Shown here piece by piece: positions 17,157 through 26,389 of a stretch of 64,000 bases of DNA. The position numbers and the translations under genes were made by a program. Location of the stretch: contig SAAO01000002.1 of assembly GCA_009929375.1 (NCBI GenBank), positions 62,001-126,000 of the forward strand, in the 5' to 3' direction. Origin of the DNA: Bacteroidia bacterium (lineage in GTDB: Bacteria; Bacteroidota; Bacteroidia; Bacteroidales; Paludibacteraceae). The notes beneath the pieces were generated by a model. It did not search any database. It was not told the DNA's origin and saw only the letters and a list, made by a program, of their open reading frames with translations. Each line of letters starts with the position of its first letter. The first letter of the stretch is position 1.

Positions 17157-20100
17157 ATGAGTTCATTTGTTCATCTTCACGTCCATTCTTACTATTCAGT
17201 GCTCGATGGGATGTCATCTATTCCCGGTTTGGTCGATAAGGCTACAAAATCGGGAATGAATGCCATAGCCCTCACTGATCATGGAAATATGTTTGGGGTA
17301 AAGGAGTTTTTCAACTATGCAAAAAAGAAAAACGGCAAGGTAAAAGATCAGATAAAAGCCATTGAAAAAGAGCTGAAAGCCGATGGGCTTACCGACGAAC
17401 GAAAAGCAGAACTCGAAAAACAACTTGCTGACGCAAAGTCGCATTTGTTTAAACCGATTTTGGGCTGCGAAGCATACGTGTCGCGTAACAGTCGCACTTC
17501 CAAATCGCAGCCGGAAGATCGTAGCGGTTATCACCTTGTATTACTGGCCAAAAATAAAACAGGCTATCGTAATCTTTGTAAATTGGTTTCGCTCGGATGG
17601 ATGGATGGTTTTTATTATCGTCCCCGTATTGACCACGAAATTCTCGAAAAGTACAGCGAAGGAATCATCGCTTCCTCGGCTTGTCTTGGTGGCGAAATTC
17701 ATAAAAAAGTGGAAAGCGGAAACCTGCAGGCTGCCGAAGAAGCAGCTTTGTGGTACAAACGTGTGTTTGGTGATGATTATTATATTGAATTACAACGTCA
17801 TAAGACGGATAAGCCCAATGCGGATTACGAATGTTTCCCCAAACAGCAGCGTCAGAACGAGGAACTGATAAAAATAGCCCGTAAAACAGGGATAAAGTTG
17901 GTCGCTACCAACGATGTGCATTTTGTGGAAGAAGAGCATGGAGAAGCACATGAAAGGCTGATTTGTCTGAGTACGGGAAAGGATCTCGATGATCCTACGC
18001 GAATGCGTTATACCAAGCAGGAGTATTTGAAAACGCCGGAGCAAATGCTCGAGATTTTTGCTGATGTACCCGAAGCGCTCGAAAATACGGTGGAAATTGC
18101 TAACAAAGTGGAGTTCTACGATATCGACTCTGCGCCCATGATGCCTGTTTTTCCAATTCCTGAAGATTTTGGTACAGAAGAAGAATACCGGAATAAATTC
18201 ACGGAAGAAATGCTGCGCGAAGAATTTGGCGATGGTTATCTCCGTTTGGGTGGATATGACAAAGTGGTGCGTGTAAAACTCGAAGCCGATTATCTGACGA
18301 AACTGGCTTACGAAGGTGCTGCTGTGCGTTACGGATCCGAACTTTCTCCGGAGCAAAAGGAGCGTATCGACTTTGAACTTAATGTAATGAAAACCATGGG
18401 TTTCCCGGGTTACTTCCTTATTGTGCAGGATTTTATCAATGCAGCACGCGGAATGGGAGTTTCTGTTGGTCCGGGTCGTGGTTCGGCTGCAGGGTCTGTT
18501 GTGGCTTACTGTTTGCGCATAACGGATATCGATCCACTGAAGTATGACTTACTGTTCGAGCGTTTTCTGAATCCCGACCGTATCTCCATGCCCGATATCG
18601 ATATCGACTTCGATGATGATGGTCGCGGGCAGGTACTGCGCTGGGTAACTGATAAATATGGTAAGGAACGTGTGGCACATATTATTACTTACGGTACAAT
18701 GGCTACCAAATCGTCCATCAAGGATGTGGCGCGTGTGCAACGCCTGCCGCTTTCCGAAGCCGATCGCCTTACCAAACTTATTCCTGATAAATTTCCCGAA
18801 GGAGCTGATGGGAAAGCACCCAAAGTGAATATTGCCAACTGCCTGAAATATGTGCCCGAATTGCAACAGGCGCGTAATTCAATGGATTTAAATCTGGCGA
18901 ATACTCTGCGTTATGCCGAAATGCTCGAAGGTACTGTACGTCAGACCGGTGTACATGCATGTGGGGTAATTATCGGGGCTGACGATCTCACAAATCTTGT
19001 TCCGCTGAGTACTGCTGTGGACAAGGAAACGGGCGAAGAAATGCTCGTGACGCAGTACGAAGGTTCGGTGGTGGAAGAAATCGGGTTGATCAAAATGGAC
19101 TTCCTTGGTCTGAAAACACTCTCGATTATCAAGGAGGCACTTTCGAATATCAAAAAGTCAAAAGGTGTTGATCTGGACATCGATTCTATTCCTATTGACG
19201 ATGCCAAAACCTACGAACTTTTCAGTAAGGGACTCACAGTTGGTACTTTCCAGTTTGAGTCGGCCGGTATGCAAAAACACCTTCAGGCGCTGCAGCCAAC
19301 CAAATTTGAGGATTTGATTGCGATGAATGCGCTTTATCGTCCGGGTCCGATGCAGTATATTCCGCAGTTTGTAAACCGCAAACATGGCCGCGAAACCATT
19401 GAGTATCCGTTTCCCGAAATGGAAAAACGTTTGAGCGATACCTATGGAATTACAGTGTATCAGGAACAGGTCATGCTTCTGAGTCGCGACCTGGCAGGCT
19501 TTACGCGTGGCCAGTCAGACGAATTACGTAAAGCCATGGGTAAAAAGCTTGTGGACAAAATGGAAGCGCTTCGTGTGAAGTTTATGGACGGTTGCGAGAA
19601 AAACGGTTTCGGTCCCAAAGCCAAACTGGAGCAAATCTGGGCCGACTGGGCTGAGTTTGCCAAATATGCGTTCAATAAATCGCACGCTACCTGTTATTCA
19701 TGGATTGCCTATCAGACAGCCTACCTGAAAGCGCATTATCCTGCAGAGTTTATGGCTGCCAACTTAACGCGCAACCGCGACGATATTTCGGAGGTTGGTA
19801 AGTTTATGGACGAGTGTAAAAGTCTCGGCATCAATGTGCTCGGCCCGGATGTCAACGAAAGTGACCTGACATTTACTGTAAACAAGGATGGAAATATACG
19901 CTTTGGTTTGGGTGGTGTAAAAGGAGTGGGAGAGGGTGCTGTGTTGGCTATTGTGGACGAACGCAATAAAAACGGTCGGTTCAAAAGTGTAATCGATTTT
20001 ATCGAAAGAGTAAACCTGACTGCCTGTAACAAGAAAACCATTGAAAGTCTTGCGCTTTGCGGAGCTTTTGACGGATTAGGCGATATTCGTCGCGAGCAGT

Positions 20101-20957
20101 TTTTTGTGGAAAACAGCAAGGGAGAACTTGTGCTTGAATCAGTTATCCGCTATGGAAATAAATTCCAGGCCGATACAGCTATGAGTCAGAATTCTTTGTT
20201 TGGCGACTCTGAAGCTGTGGAAATTACCAAGCCCGAAGTGCCTTATGCGCCCGAATGGTCGCCGCTCGAAAGACTGAATAAAGAACGTGATCTGATTGGA
20301 ATGTACCTTTCGGCCCATCCGCTTGATGAGTTCGAGTTCGAAATAAATCATGTGTGCAATACCACTACAGCCGATCTGAAAAATCTGGAAGAGCTGCAGA
20401 ATCGTCCACTGAGAATCGGGGGTATGGTTACGAATTTCCGTCATGGTACTTCGAAACAGGGCAATCCGTATGGCATTTTTACGCTTGAGGATTATGCAGG
20501 AGCTTTTGAGTTTGCACTTTTCGGACCAAACTACGTGGAATATGGCAAATACATGATCAAGGATTTGTATATACTGATTTCGGCCATTGTGCAGGAGCGC
20601 GGTGCCGATTGGAAGTTTAAAAAAGCATCTGATCCCGATAAGCCCAAAGAGCTCGAACTCAAAATTCAGAAAATTGATTTGTTCAGGGAAGTGAAGGATA
20701 GTCTGATTGATTCGCTTACCCTGACCCTGCCTTTGCAGCAACTCGACGAGGATTTACTCACTGAACTCTCCGATATGGTATTGAGTAACAAGGGAAATGT
20801 GAATCTGTATATGCATGTGGTCGACGAGAATTCGCCAAACAAAGTGAAACTTTTCTCAAGGCAAAACAGAATGAAGCTCGATCAGTCTGTCTACAGAAAA
20901 CTAAAGGCTGCCAAAAGTCAGGGAAAGCTGGATTTTGTGGTAAATCAGGAAAAATAG
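17157..20957 (+). CDS. dnaE: DNA polymerase III alpha subunit
   Basis: A 1266-aa replicative polymerase of the C family. The N-terminal PHP domain has HLHVHSYYSVLDG (about 7-19) and ALTDHGNMFG, with the metal-binding His residues retained. The palm contains GPGRGSAAGS and the catalytic aspartates in PDIDIDFDDDGR (about 479-490). The fingers (YRPGPMQYIPQF, YQEQVML) and the tandem HhH region are followed by an OB-fold (RIGGMVTNFRHGTSKQG). An insertion of about 45 residues (60-100, Lys/Glu-rich) follows the first PHP block. The gene stands alone. Confidence 0.97.
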   Translation: MSSFVHLHVHSYYSVLDGMSSIPGLVDKATKSGMNAIALTDHGNMFGVKEFFNYAKKKNGKVKDQIKAIEKELKADGLTDERKAELEKQLADAKSHLFKPILGCEAYVSRNSRTSKSQPEDRSGYHLVLLAKNKTGYRNLCKLVSLGWMDGFYYRPRIDHEILEKYSEGIIASSACLGGEIHKKVESGNLQAAEEAALWYKRVFGDDYYIELQRHKTDKPNADYECFPKQQRQNEELIKIARKTGIKLVATNDVHFVEEEHGEAHERLICLSTGKDLDDPTRMRYTKQEYLKTPEQMLEIFADVPEALENTVEIANKVEFYDIDSAPMMPVFPIPEDFGTEEEYRNKFTEEMLREEFGDGYLRLGGYDKVVRVKLEADYLTKLAYEGAAVRYGSELSPEQKERIDFELNVMKTMGFPGYFLIVQDFINAARGMGVSVGPGRGSAAGSVVAYCLRITDIDPLKYDLLFERFLNPDRISMPDIDIDFDDDGRGQVLRWVTDKYGKERVAHIITYGTMATKSSIKDVARVQRLPLSEADRLTKLIPDKFPEGADGKAPKVNIANCLKYVPELQQARNSMDLNLANTLRYAEMLEGTVRQTGVHACGVIIGADDLTNLVPLSTAVDKETGEEMLVTQYEGSVVEEIGLIKMDFLGLKTLSIIKEALSNIKKSKGVDLDIDSIPIDDAKTYELFSKGLTVGTFQFESAGMQKHLQALQPTKFEDLIAMNALYRPGPMQYIPQFVNRKHGRETIEYPFPEMEKRLSDTYGITVYQEQVMLLSRDLAGFTRGQSDELRKAMGKKLVDKMEALRVKFMDGCEKNGFGPKAKLEQIWADWAEFAKYAFNKSHATCYSWIAYQTAYLKAHYPAEFMAANLTRNRDDISEVGKFMDECKSLGINVLGPDVNESDLTFTVNKDGNIRFGLGGVKGVGEGAVLAIVDERNKNGRFKSVIDFIERVNLTACNKKTIESLALCGAFDGLGDIRREQFFVENSKGELVLESVIRYGNKFQADTAMSQNSLFGDSEAVEITKPEVPYAPEWSPLERLNKERDLIGMYLSAHPLDEFEFEINHVCNTTTADLKNLEELQNRPLRIGGMVTNFRHGTSKQGNPYGIFTLEDYAGAFEFALFGPNYVEYGKYMIKDLYILISAIVQERGADWKFKKASDPDKPKELELKIQKIDLFREVKDSLIDSLTLTLPLQQLDEDLLTELSDMVLSNKGNVNLYMHVVDENSPNKVKLFSRQNRMKLDQSVYRKLKAAKSQGKLDFVVNQEK

Positions 20958-21098
20958 ATTTTTTCAATAGCTATATTTTTCGATAAACCGAACCATTTAT
21001 AGTAGTTGGTGTTTATTATTTTGATATTTTTGTCTCCCGAAAGTGAGATTTCATTAAAACCGAATTAAGTTTATTCATTATAAAAACATTTTAAGATT

Positions 21099-21413
21099 AT
21101 GGCATTAGTATTTACTGATGAGAACATCAAAGAAGCAATACAGAGCGGAAAACCCGTAGTAGTAGATTTTTGGGCTGAATGGTGCGGTCCATGCCGTATG
21201 GTAGGACCTGTAGTGGAAGAGCTCGCCAAAGAGTACGATGGTCGTGTGATTATCGGAAAACTCGATGTGGACGAAAATGTGGAAACTCCTAACGAATATG
21301 GTATCCGCAATATTCCAACCATTCTTTTCTTCAAAGATGGTCAGGTAGTTGACAAACAAATTGGTGCTGCTCCAAAAGCTGCCCTGGTTGCTAAAGTGGA
21401 AGCATTGCTCTGA
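21099..21413 (+). CDS. trxA: Thioredoxin
   Basis: A 104-aa thioredoxin with the WCGPC redox motif (Cys29, Cys32), the VDFWAEW strand, the cis-Pro loop IPTILFF and the C-terminal helix. There is no signal peptide, so it is a cytoplasmic disulfide reductant working with thioredoxin reductase. A TATTTTTG promoter box lies at 21026-21033 and a terminator follows the gene. Confidence 0.96.
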   Translation: MALVFTDENIKEAIQSGKPVVVDFWAEWCGPCRMVGPVVEELAKEYDGRVIIGKLDVDENVETPNEYGIRNIPTILFFKDGQVVDKQIGAAPKAALVAKVEALL

Positions 21414-21435
21414 TTTGAAAATAAGTAAGCATTAA

Positions 21436-21472
21436 AAATCGCATTGAATAATTTTCAACGCGATTTTTTTTT
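21436..21472 (+). terminator. Terminator of trxA
   Basis: The stem AATCGCATTGAA/TTCAACGCGATT (one mismatch) is followed by a T-run. Confidence 0.85.
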
Positions 21473-21499
21473 ATACGAAATTCAGAGTGTGTGTTTTAT

Positions 21500-21635
21500 T
21501 TCAGAGCCAAGAGCCAAGAGCCAAGAACCAAGACAATCACATCCGAAGCCAAAAAAAAATTCAATTTTCAACTCCGAAACTCTGAAACTCTGAAACCCGG
21601 AACTCAAAACTACTTTCTGCCTACTACCTACTAAT
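21500..21635 (+). repeat. Short tandem-repeat tract between trxA and the secreted nuclease-like gene
   Basis: Two successive degenerate repeat blocks are visible: gAGCCAAGAGCCAAGAgccaagaacca (about 21504-21532) and cGAAACtctGAAACtctGAAACccgg (21566-21597). They are followed by repeated ctaCTac words up to 21650. They lie between convergent genes. Confidence 0.6.
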
Positions 21636-21637
21636 CA

Positions 21638-23269
21638 CTACTTCCTCCCCACTACCACTTTACTCACTTTATTTCCGCAACGAACCAGATAAATACCCTG
21701 CTGAGTGGCTGTAAATTCAGTGTACTGAGTGTCTGCCGAAGTGTATAAAATACGTCCGGTAAAATCGTAAATTACCACCGGTGCCGCAGTTTTACTTTCT
21801 ATGCTGATACGACCATTCGATACACGAATTGTGCTGTTCTCTTCAGCCTTGCTGTTGTTTATTTGTGTGTCAATGCATTGACCGCTAATGCTCAGATTCC
21901 TGATTTCCCATGTGGAAGCCACCGTGCTGTTCGATAGATATTTGAATGCAATGCGTACATTGTTCTTCAGCATATTTGCAGGGATATTAATATCCCCCGA
22001 GTTTACAAATGTCCAGCTATTGCCCGATGGCATAGTGCTGATATTCAGTTTTGTCCAGTTACTTGCCGGTGCCTGCGTTGTGTTATAACTGTCGGTGATC
22101 CACAAAGTATGATTTTGTAGTAAATCGGTTTCTGAACCGCCGAAGTTAACCGCATGTTCGAAACTAAGAGTCGCCGCGCTATTGCCCGACAAATCTAAAG
22201 CCGGTGAAATAAGCCAGTCATTGTTAAGATTAGCCACACTGTTCTGATAGCCCGACATTACAGCACCATATCGTGAGTCCCAGCCCCATGTTTGTGTGCC
22301 TTCTGCACTGAACGCCGAAAAATTACCAAGACTTTCGCCAAAGGTTTCGCTAAAGCTGAAGTTTTCGCAGCCTGTTTGTCCGCCATTACCTCCTGCAAAG
22401 CTAAACACAGCACTTACGGGGTAATGGTCGGAAGTGGTGGAGGTGAACGACGATACGGTTTGTGCAGCCACTGTTTCGCGTAATACTGTGTTTGTGTAAT
22501 TAGCAAACAACTCGTTACTGATAATAATGTTATCAATCACCGGACTGTTGTAGTTGTTGTCCCACAGGTCGCCTGTAAGTCCTTTATAGTTTTCGGTGTC
22601 GAGCACAAAATTATTGTATGGCGATACGGCGGGTGAACAACTCTTGCATTGTGTTCCTGTCAGATAATCGTTGTAGTCGCCGAGCAGAATCACATTCTTA
22701 GTATTGTAAGTGCTGCCATCGAGCAGATCTTTCAGACTTTCGGAAGCTGCCTTGCGGCGTGTGTAGCTCGACTCGTCGCCCGTTGCTTTGGCATGAATAT
22801 TTATCAGCGCCACAGGAATAGTGTTTGTTCCCGCTATCAGATTCAGATTATAAAGCACCGGAAATCGACCGCTCGACCAGTTGTACGAGCTACCCGCATT
22901 GCTCATTAGCGTTGCGCTGACCAATTGTACTTTCGATTTTCGGTACACAATGGCTAAGTTCTGATCGCAGTTGTCGGCCGACCAGGCAACAATACTTCCT
23001 GCCCATTCATTGCCCAATCGCTTCACCAGTGTGTCGATAGTGGCATACGAACTGCTTGTGCCAATTTCCTGCATGGCCACCACATCGGCGTTCATGGCTT
23101 TTATCACCTTGGCTGCATTGTTCATTTGCAGGTCTTCATTGCTTGGCCCGTTTTCACTGCAACTGAGCCATTCTACGTTCCAGGTGGTAATTTTAAATTC
23201 GGTGTTCTGACCTTTTGCCAGTAAAGAGCATGCGAAAAATGTAATGATCAGCAGTTTAAATGTCTTCAT
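21638..23269 (-). CDS. Secreted endonuclease/exonuclease/phosphatase-family protein with T9SS sorting tail
   Basis: A 543-aa secreted protein. The signal peptide covers residues 1-20. The EEP domain (about 25-290) shows TTWNVEWL, MQEIG with the metal-binding Glu, INIHAKA, LLGDYND and the terminal SDHYPV, all catalytic motifs of DNase I-like phosphodiesterases. Residues about 300-465 form a jelly-roll of the choice-of-anchor J/MAM-like type (WGWDSRYG...WLISPALDL). The last 75 residues are a type A T9SS sorting domain (GRILYTS...GIYLVRCGNKVSKVVV). It is predicted to be an extracellular nuclease or phosphatase, carried out through the type IX system. Confidence 0.87.
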   Translation of the reverse strand: MKTFKLLIITFFACSLLAKGQNTEFKITTWNVEWLSCSENGPSNEDLQMNNAAKVIKAMNADVVAMQEIGTSSSYATIDTLVKRLGNEWAGSIVAWSADNCDQNLAIVYRKSKVQLVSATLMSNAGSSYNWSSGRFPVLYNLNLIAGTNTIPVALINIHAKATGDESSYTRRKAASESLKDLLDGSTYNTKNVILLGDYNDYLTGTQCKSCSPAVSPYNNFVLDTENYKGLTGDLWDNNYNSPVIDNIIISNELFANYTNTVLRETVAAQTVSSFTSTTSDHYPVSAVFSFAGGNGGQTGCENFSFSETFGESLGNFSAFSAEGTQTWGWDSRYGAVMSGYQNSVANLNNDWLISPALDLSGNSAATLSFEHAVNFGGSETDLLQNHTLWITDSYNTTQAPASNWTKLNISTMPSGNSWTFVNSGDINIPANMLKNNVRIAFKYLSNSTVASTWEIRNLSISGQCIDTQINNSKAEENSTIRVSNGRISIESKTAAPVVIYDFTGRILYTSADTQYTEFTATQQGIYLVRCGNKVSKVVVGRK

Positions 23270-23382
23270 TCAGATTGATTGTTTTCTGTGAGTGTGTTGT
23301 TTTTCCCTTATTATTAAAACAAAGGGGCGTAAAAATACGAATAATATTTGGGTATTTATTCAAAAATGCCGGGTGTTATTAT

Positions 23383-23427
23383 AAAAAACTCCCATTGGAA
23401 AAGTTTGAAGCTTTCCGATGGGAGTTC
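23383..23427 (-). terminator. Terminator of the DUF6266 gene
   Basis: On the minus strand GAACTCCCAT..GGAAA pairs with TTTTCC..ATGGGAGTT and is followed by TTTTTT, 30 bases after the gene's stop. Confidence 0.8.
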
Positions 23428-23456
23428 TCAATGATTACCAAACAACACAATCCGGT

Positions 23457-24101
23457 TTATGCCAATGCTACAAATACCGAATTCGATGCTTTCGATTTGT
23501 CGGCCGAGAAGACAAACAAATATACAAATGCAATTTCCGAAGCCTCGGTGGCGGCTACATTTAGCGATATGCTAAGCTCAGCTTCGCTGCCTCTTGTGCT
23601 TTCACCAACAAATAAACGCCCGACTGTAGTCCCCGCAATTATCTGAATCTTATCTGCAGCATCCACTTTATGCCAATCAGATTTTGTGGCCACATTCAGC
23701 GTTACTTTTCCATTTGCAAAGCTTGCTGACATAACATCAACGTTTGTCAGACTACCTTTTGCAATTGTCAGCTTGCTGTAGTCAATTACAGGATTTTCGC
23801 CTGTAAAGTCGATGGCCGCGGGCAAGTTCAGTTTCATAAACATATTGGCTGCCGATTGCTTCTCCGGCCGTTGAGGGAAACCGACCTGAAGAATACCTCC
23901 AAATCTGTTTGTCAACTCCCGAATCAGCTTAAAGGCTGCCCTTTGACTCTGCTGAGCCTCCGTGTTCGGATCCTTGCGGTTGAACGCTTTGGCACTGATT
24001 ACATTTTGTCCTTTATGGACATAGGTGTTCACGTTTGCGAACGATTTTGCCATTTTTCCCATGACTGGGTTCTGAGCGAGACTCATTTGAATTTTTGTCA
24101 T
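23457..24101 (-). CDS. DUF6266 family protein
   Basis: About 214 aa starting at MTKIQMSLAQNPVMGKM. The open frame extends to 24152, but a TAATTTTG promoter box (about 24150-24160, minus strand) overlaps that upstream start, so I favour 24101. The IDYSKLTIAKGSL segment and the preceding AQQSQRAAFKLIRELT region match DUF6266, a Bacteroidetes family without known function. It has no signal peptide and a beta-rich C-terminal half. It is the last gene before the accessory island and is transcribed away from it. Confidence 0.65.
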   Translation of the reverse strand: MTKIQMSLAQNPVMGKMAKSFANVNTYVHKGQNVISAKAFNRKDPNTEAQQSQRAAFKLIRELTNRFGGILQVGFPQRPEKQSAANMFMKLNLPAAIDFTGENPVIDYSKLTIAKGSLTNVDVMSASFANGKVTLNVATKSDWHKVDAADKIQIIAGTTVGRLFVGESTRGSEAELSISLNVAATEASEIAFVYLFVFSADKSKASNSVFVALA

Positions 24102-24249
24102 CCTCTGAACCCGAAAAGCAACACGCTCTTCTTCGTGATTCCGACGATGCAAAATTATAGTGCCGTCAAATTTTGCTTGTACTACTTGTAATACAACTTG
24201 TATAAAGTTTTTTGTAAGTGCTACATATAGAGATAGTTGTAAGTTGTTT

Positions 24250-24475
24250 CAAATAGACTACAGGCGGCTTATATTGTACAATGTCGTGACTTGTTGAACT
24301 ACCCGTGGTGTGGCTGTGCATTCGCACTTTTAAGCTCAGGGCGTTGCCCATGAGTTGATGTTATGCTACCACTTCGTGGCGCGGCTGCTCCTCTTTTGGC
24401 TGAAAGCCATATATCTATATCGTCAACCCAGCTGTATCGCCCAGGGATTGGGCTACATGTCGAAAGGCATCCATT
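24250..24475. repeat. Cluster of short palindromes (REP-like) at left edge of the island
   Basis: The 24102-24481 gap carries no gene. It packs several GC-rich palindromes: GGGCGTTGCCC (24339-24349), CCACTTCGTGG (24369-24379), GGCTGAAAGCC (24398-24408) and GCCCAGGGATTGGGC (24439-24453), plus GTGTGGCTGTGCATTCGCAC (24308-24327). The arrangement resembles the repetitive extragenic sequences of Bacteroidales. It ends at the stop codon of the DUF5131 gene. Confidence 0.6.
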
Positions 24476-24481
24476 TCAAAG

Positions 24482-25207
24482 TTACGCCGGCATAGCCTGC
24501 CAGACTTTTCCATTCAGCAACTTTCCGTTTTCAAGTTTATTGCGTTTTACGCCATCACTGCCCCATGTACCCCATTGTTTGAAGAAAAATGCCGAACCCT
24601 GTTTCTCGCATTGAGCCTGTATCTGCAATGCCCATTCTTCTTTCATGGGGCGGGCTTTCGGGCCGCTTTCGCCACCTACAATTACCCAGTCTATTCCTGT
24701 CAAGTCCATATCGCCCAAAGCTTCAATCAGCGGTTCACACGACAGGAATTTAATACTTGCCTGTAAACCCCGTAAGGCATCAATGCGGTATTTTACTGCC
24801 GACGATTCATAGGTAACGCCCAACCATGCATTCTCTGGTACTTCGCGCGTACTGAAATATTCAGCCATGCGTTCTGCACGCTTGGTAAGCAAATGGTAAC
24901 GGTGCTGAGGTGTAGCACGTATCGTATCCATTATTTTATCGATAAACTCAAACGTTACATCTGCATGAAACAAATCGCTCATAGAGCACACAAAAATCAC
25001 ATGCGGTTTTTTCCAAGCCTTTGGCTCATTCAATGTATCTTCATGCATAGTAAGCTGAAAACCATTGGCATACTTAGCCAGACCCATTGCTTTTAAACGC
25101 CGGGACATTACTTCGGCATAACAGTGAGCACAACCCGCCGAGTGTTTGGTGCAACCCGTTATCGGATTCCAGGTTTTATCTGTCCATTCTATTTTGGTGG
25201 TTTTCAT
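24482..25207 (-). CDS. DUF5131 (phage Gp37/Gp68-like) protein
   Basis: A 241-aa protein of the DUF5131 family, formerly phage Gp37/Gp68. The N-terminal IEWTDKTWNPITGCTKHSAGCAHCYA holds the conserved Cys cluster (CX7CX2C), reminiscent of radical-SAM-type metal sites. GGESGPKARPM and WGTWGSDG motifs follow near the end. Family members are common on phages and mobile islands; some are annotated as three-Cys-motif or Fe-S proteins, but no activity is established. It sits alone at the left end of the island, upstream of a terminator for the next operon. Confidence 0.82.
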   Translation of the reverse strand: MKTTKIEWTDKTWNPITGCTKHSAGCAHCYAEVMSRRLKAMGLAKYANGFQLTMHEDTLNEPKAWKKPHVIFVCSMSDLFHADVTFEFIDKIMDTIRATPQHRYHLLTKRAERMAEYFSTREVPENAWLGVTYESSAVKYRIDALRGLQASIKFLSCEPLIEALGDMDLTGIDWVIVGGESGPKARPMKEEWALQIQAQCEKQGSAFFFKQWGTWGSDGVKRNKLENGKLLNGKVWQAMPA

Positions 25208-25219
25208 GATTTTAAAACA

Positions 25220-25268
25220 AAAAGCTTACCCTAAGCGCGCTGATCTAACGAGAAGCGGGGTAAGCATG
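25220..25268 (-). terminator. Terminator of the DUF4365 / 364-aa operon
   Basis: On the minus strand GCTTACCCC..GGGTAAGC (25258-25265 / 25224-25231) is followed by TTTTTGTTTTAAAA. Confidence 0.75.
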
Positions 25269-25294
25269 TTATAAAATAATTTATTTATAGAACA

Positions 25295-26389
25295 CTATTT
25301 AGATAAAGCTCTAAAATCTTTAAGTTCAGTTACTTTATACTGACTCTTGTCTTTTTCTAAAATGGCATTTAATAAAACAGTACGATTGTTTTTGAAGGCA
25401 TCGGCAGCGAGTTTTATTTGCTCAGAATTCAGCTTAACAACAATTCTTGATTTTACTTTTTTGATTTCACCTTCAACAAGTATTGTATTTTGTTCGCCAT
25501 CAACATCTTTTGATTTCAATTGAATAATTTTACCATAAACATCATGCTCTGAAATCTCTTTCATCTTCGCACGAATTGTTTTTGAAAATGTAGCCAAATT
25601 GCCTACATTTTCTTTGGTCAATTCTCGTGCAGTTGTACTTTCGTTAACTCGTGTTCCCTTTAATGAAATTTCAATATCTGCAAAGTCGATACCCGTATAA
25701 AGGTCTTTCAATTTATTTGAGACATTTACACTCACTAAATCACGATTTTGAATTAAAAACTCATCGGTCGGTTCAAAATTATCATGCCCTATTATATCCG
25801 TATTAATGAAGTCGGCTATGCTAATAAGATTGCGATTTATTTCACTGCCAGTTATCGAATTTTCAAAAAGCGTTTTCTCTTTAATCTCTTCATTATTTGG
25901 CAGTTGTATTTTAGTAATTAAACTACCAACATCGTTTTTAAAGAAATTACAATAATTCAAATATCTTTCTGCTTCATCTCTGTTATCAAAAAAATGAGGT
26001 TGTTTAATTACCGAAAAGTTTGCGACTTCTTGCAATAAGTCCTTTGATTTATTTAGCAATGTATTGAAAAACGGAATACTTGGGTGTCCGTTTATGATAC
26101 TCTCATTTTCAATGTGTAAAGTTAGAATTTGCCTGTCTTCTATAATAATTGAAGCAAGTTCATCAATATCCTCTTTGTAAATTTGTGACACTATGTCTAG
26201 ATTTCTGACAATTTCTTTCTCGAAATCTGAATTCTCAAATTTATTGTAAACGTACAATTTATAAGTTTCAGAAAAACCCAATAAAGAAGGTGGTACAAAT
26301 ATATTGTACTTTCCTTTCACCTCTTGTAATCGCCAGTTACGGTTTATTAAAAGGTCGGTGATATTCGTATTTATCAATTGGGTTCTCAT
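25295..26389 (-). CDS. Unknown 364-aa protein coupled to DUF4365 gene
   Basis: I do not recognise the family. The protein has no signal peptide or membrane segment, is acidic and has a mixed alpha/beta composition. The C-terminal third (KIIQLKSKDVDGEQNTILVEG, then RIVVKLNSEQIKLAADAF) looks like a small beta-barrel or a domain for binding a partner or nucleic acid. Its ATG shares one base with the stop of the DUF4365 gene (TAATG), so the two are translationally coupled and probably act together. Context in a defence-type island suggests the non-nuclease partner of a two-gene system; this is inference. Confidence 0.6.
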   Translation of the reverse strand: MRTQLINTNITDLLINRNWRLQEVKGKYNIFVPPSLLGFSETYKLYVYNKFENSDFEKEIVRNLDIVSQIYKEDIDELASIIIEDRQILTLHIENESIINGHPSIPFFNTLLNKSKDLLQEVANFSVIKQPHFFDNRDEAERYLNYCNFFKNDVGSLITKIQLPNNEEIKEKTLFENSITGSEINRNLISIADFINTDIIGHDNFEPTDEFLIQNRDLVSVNVSNKLKDLYTGIDFADIEISLKGTRVNESTTARELTKENVGNLATFSKTIRAKMKEISEHDVYGKIIQLKSKDVDGEQNTILVEGEIKKVKSRIVVKLNSEQIKLAADAFKNNRTVLLNAILEKDKSQYKVTELKDFRALSK

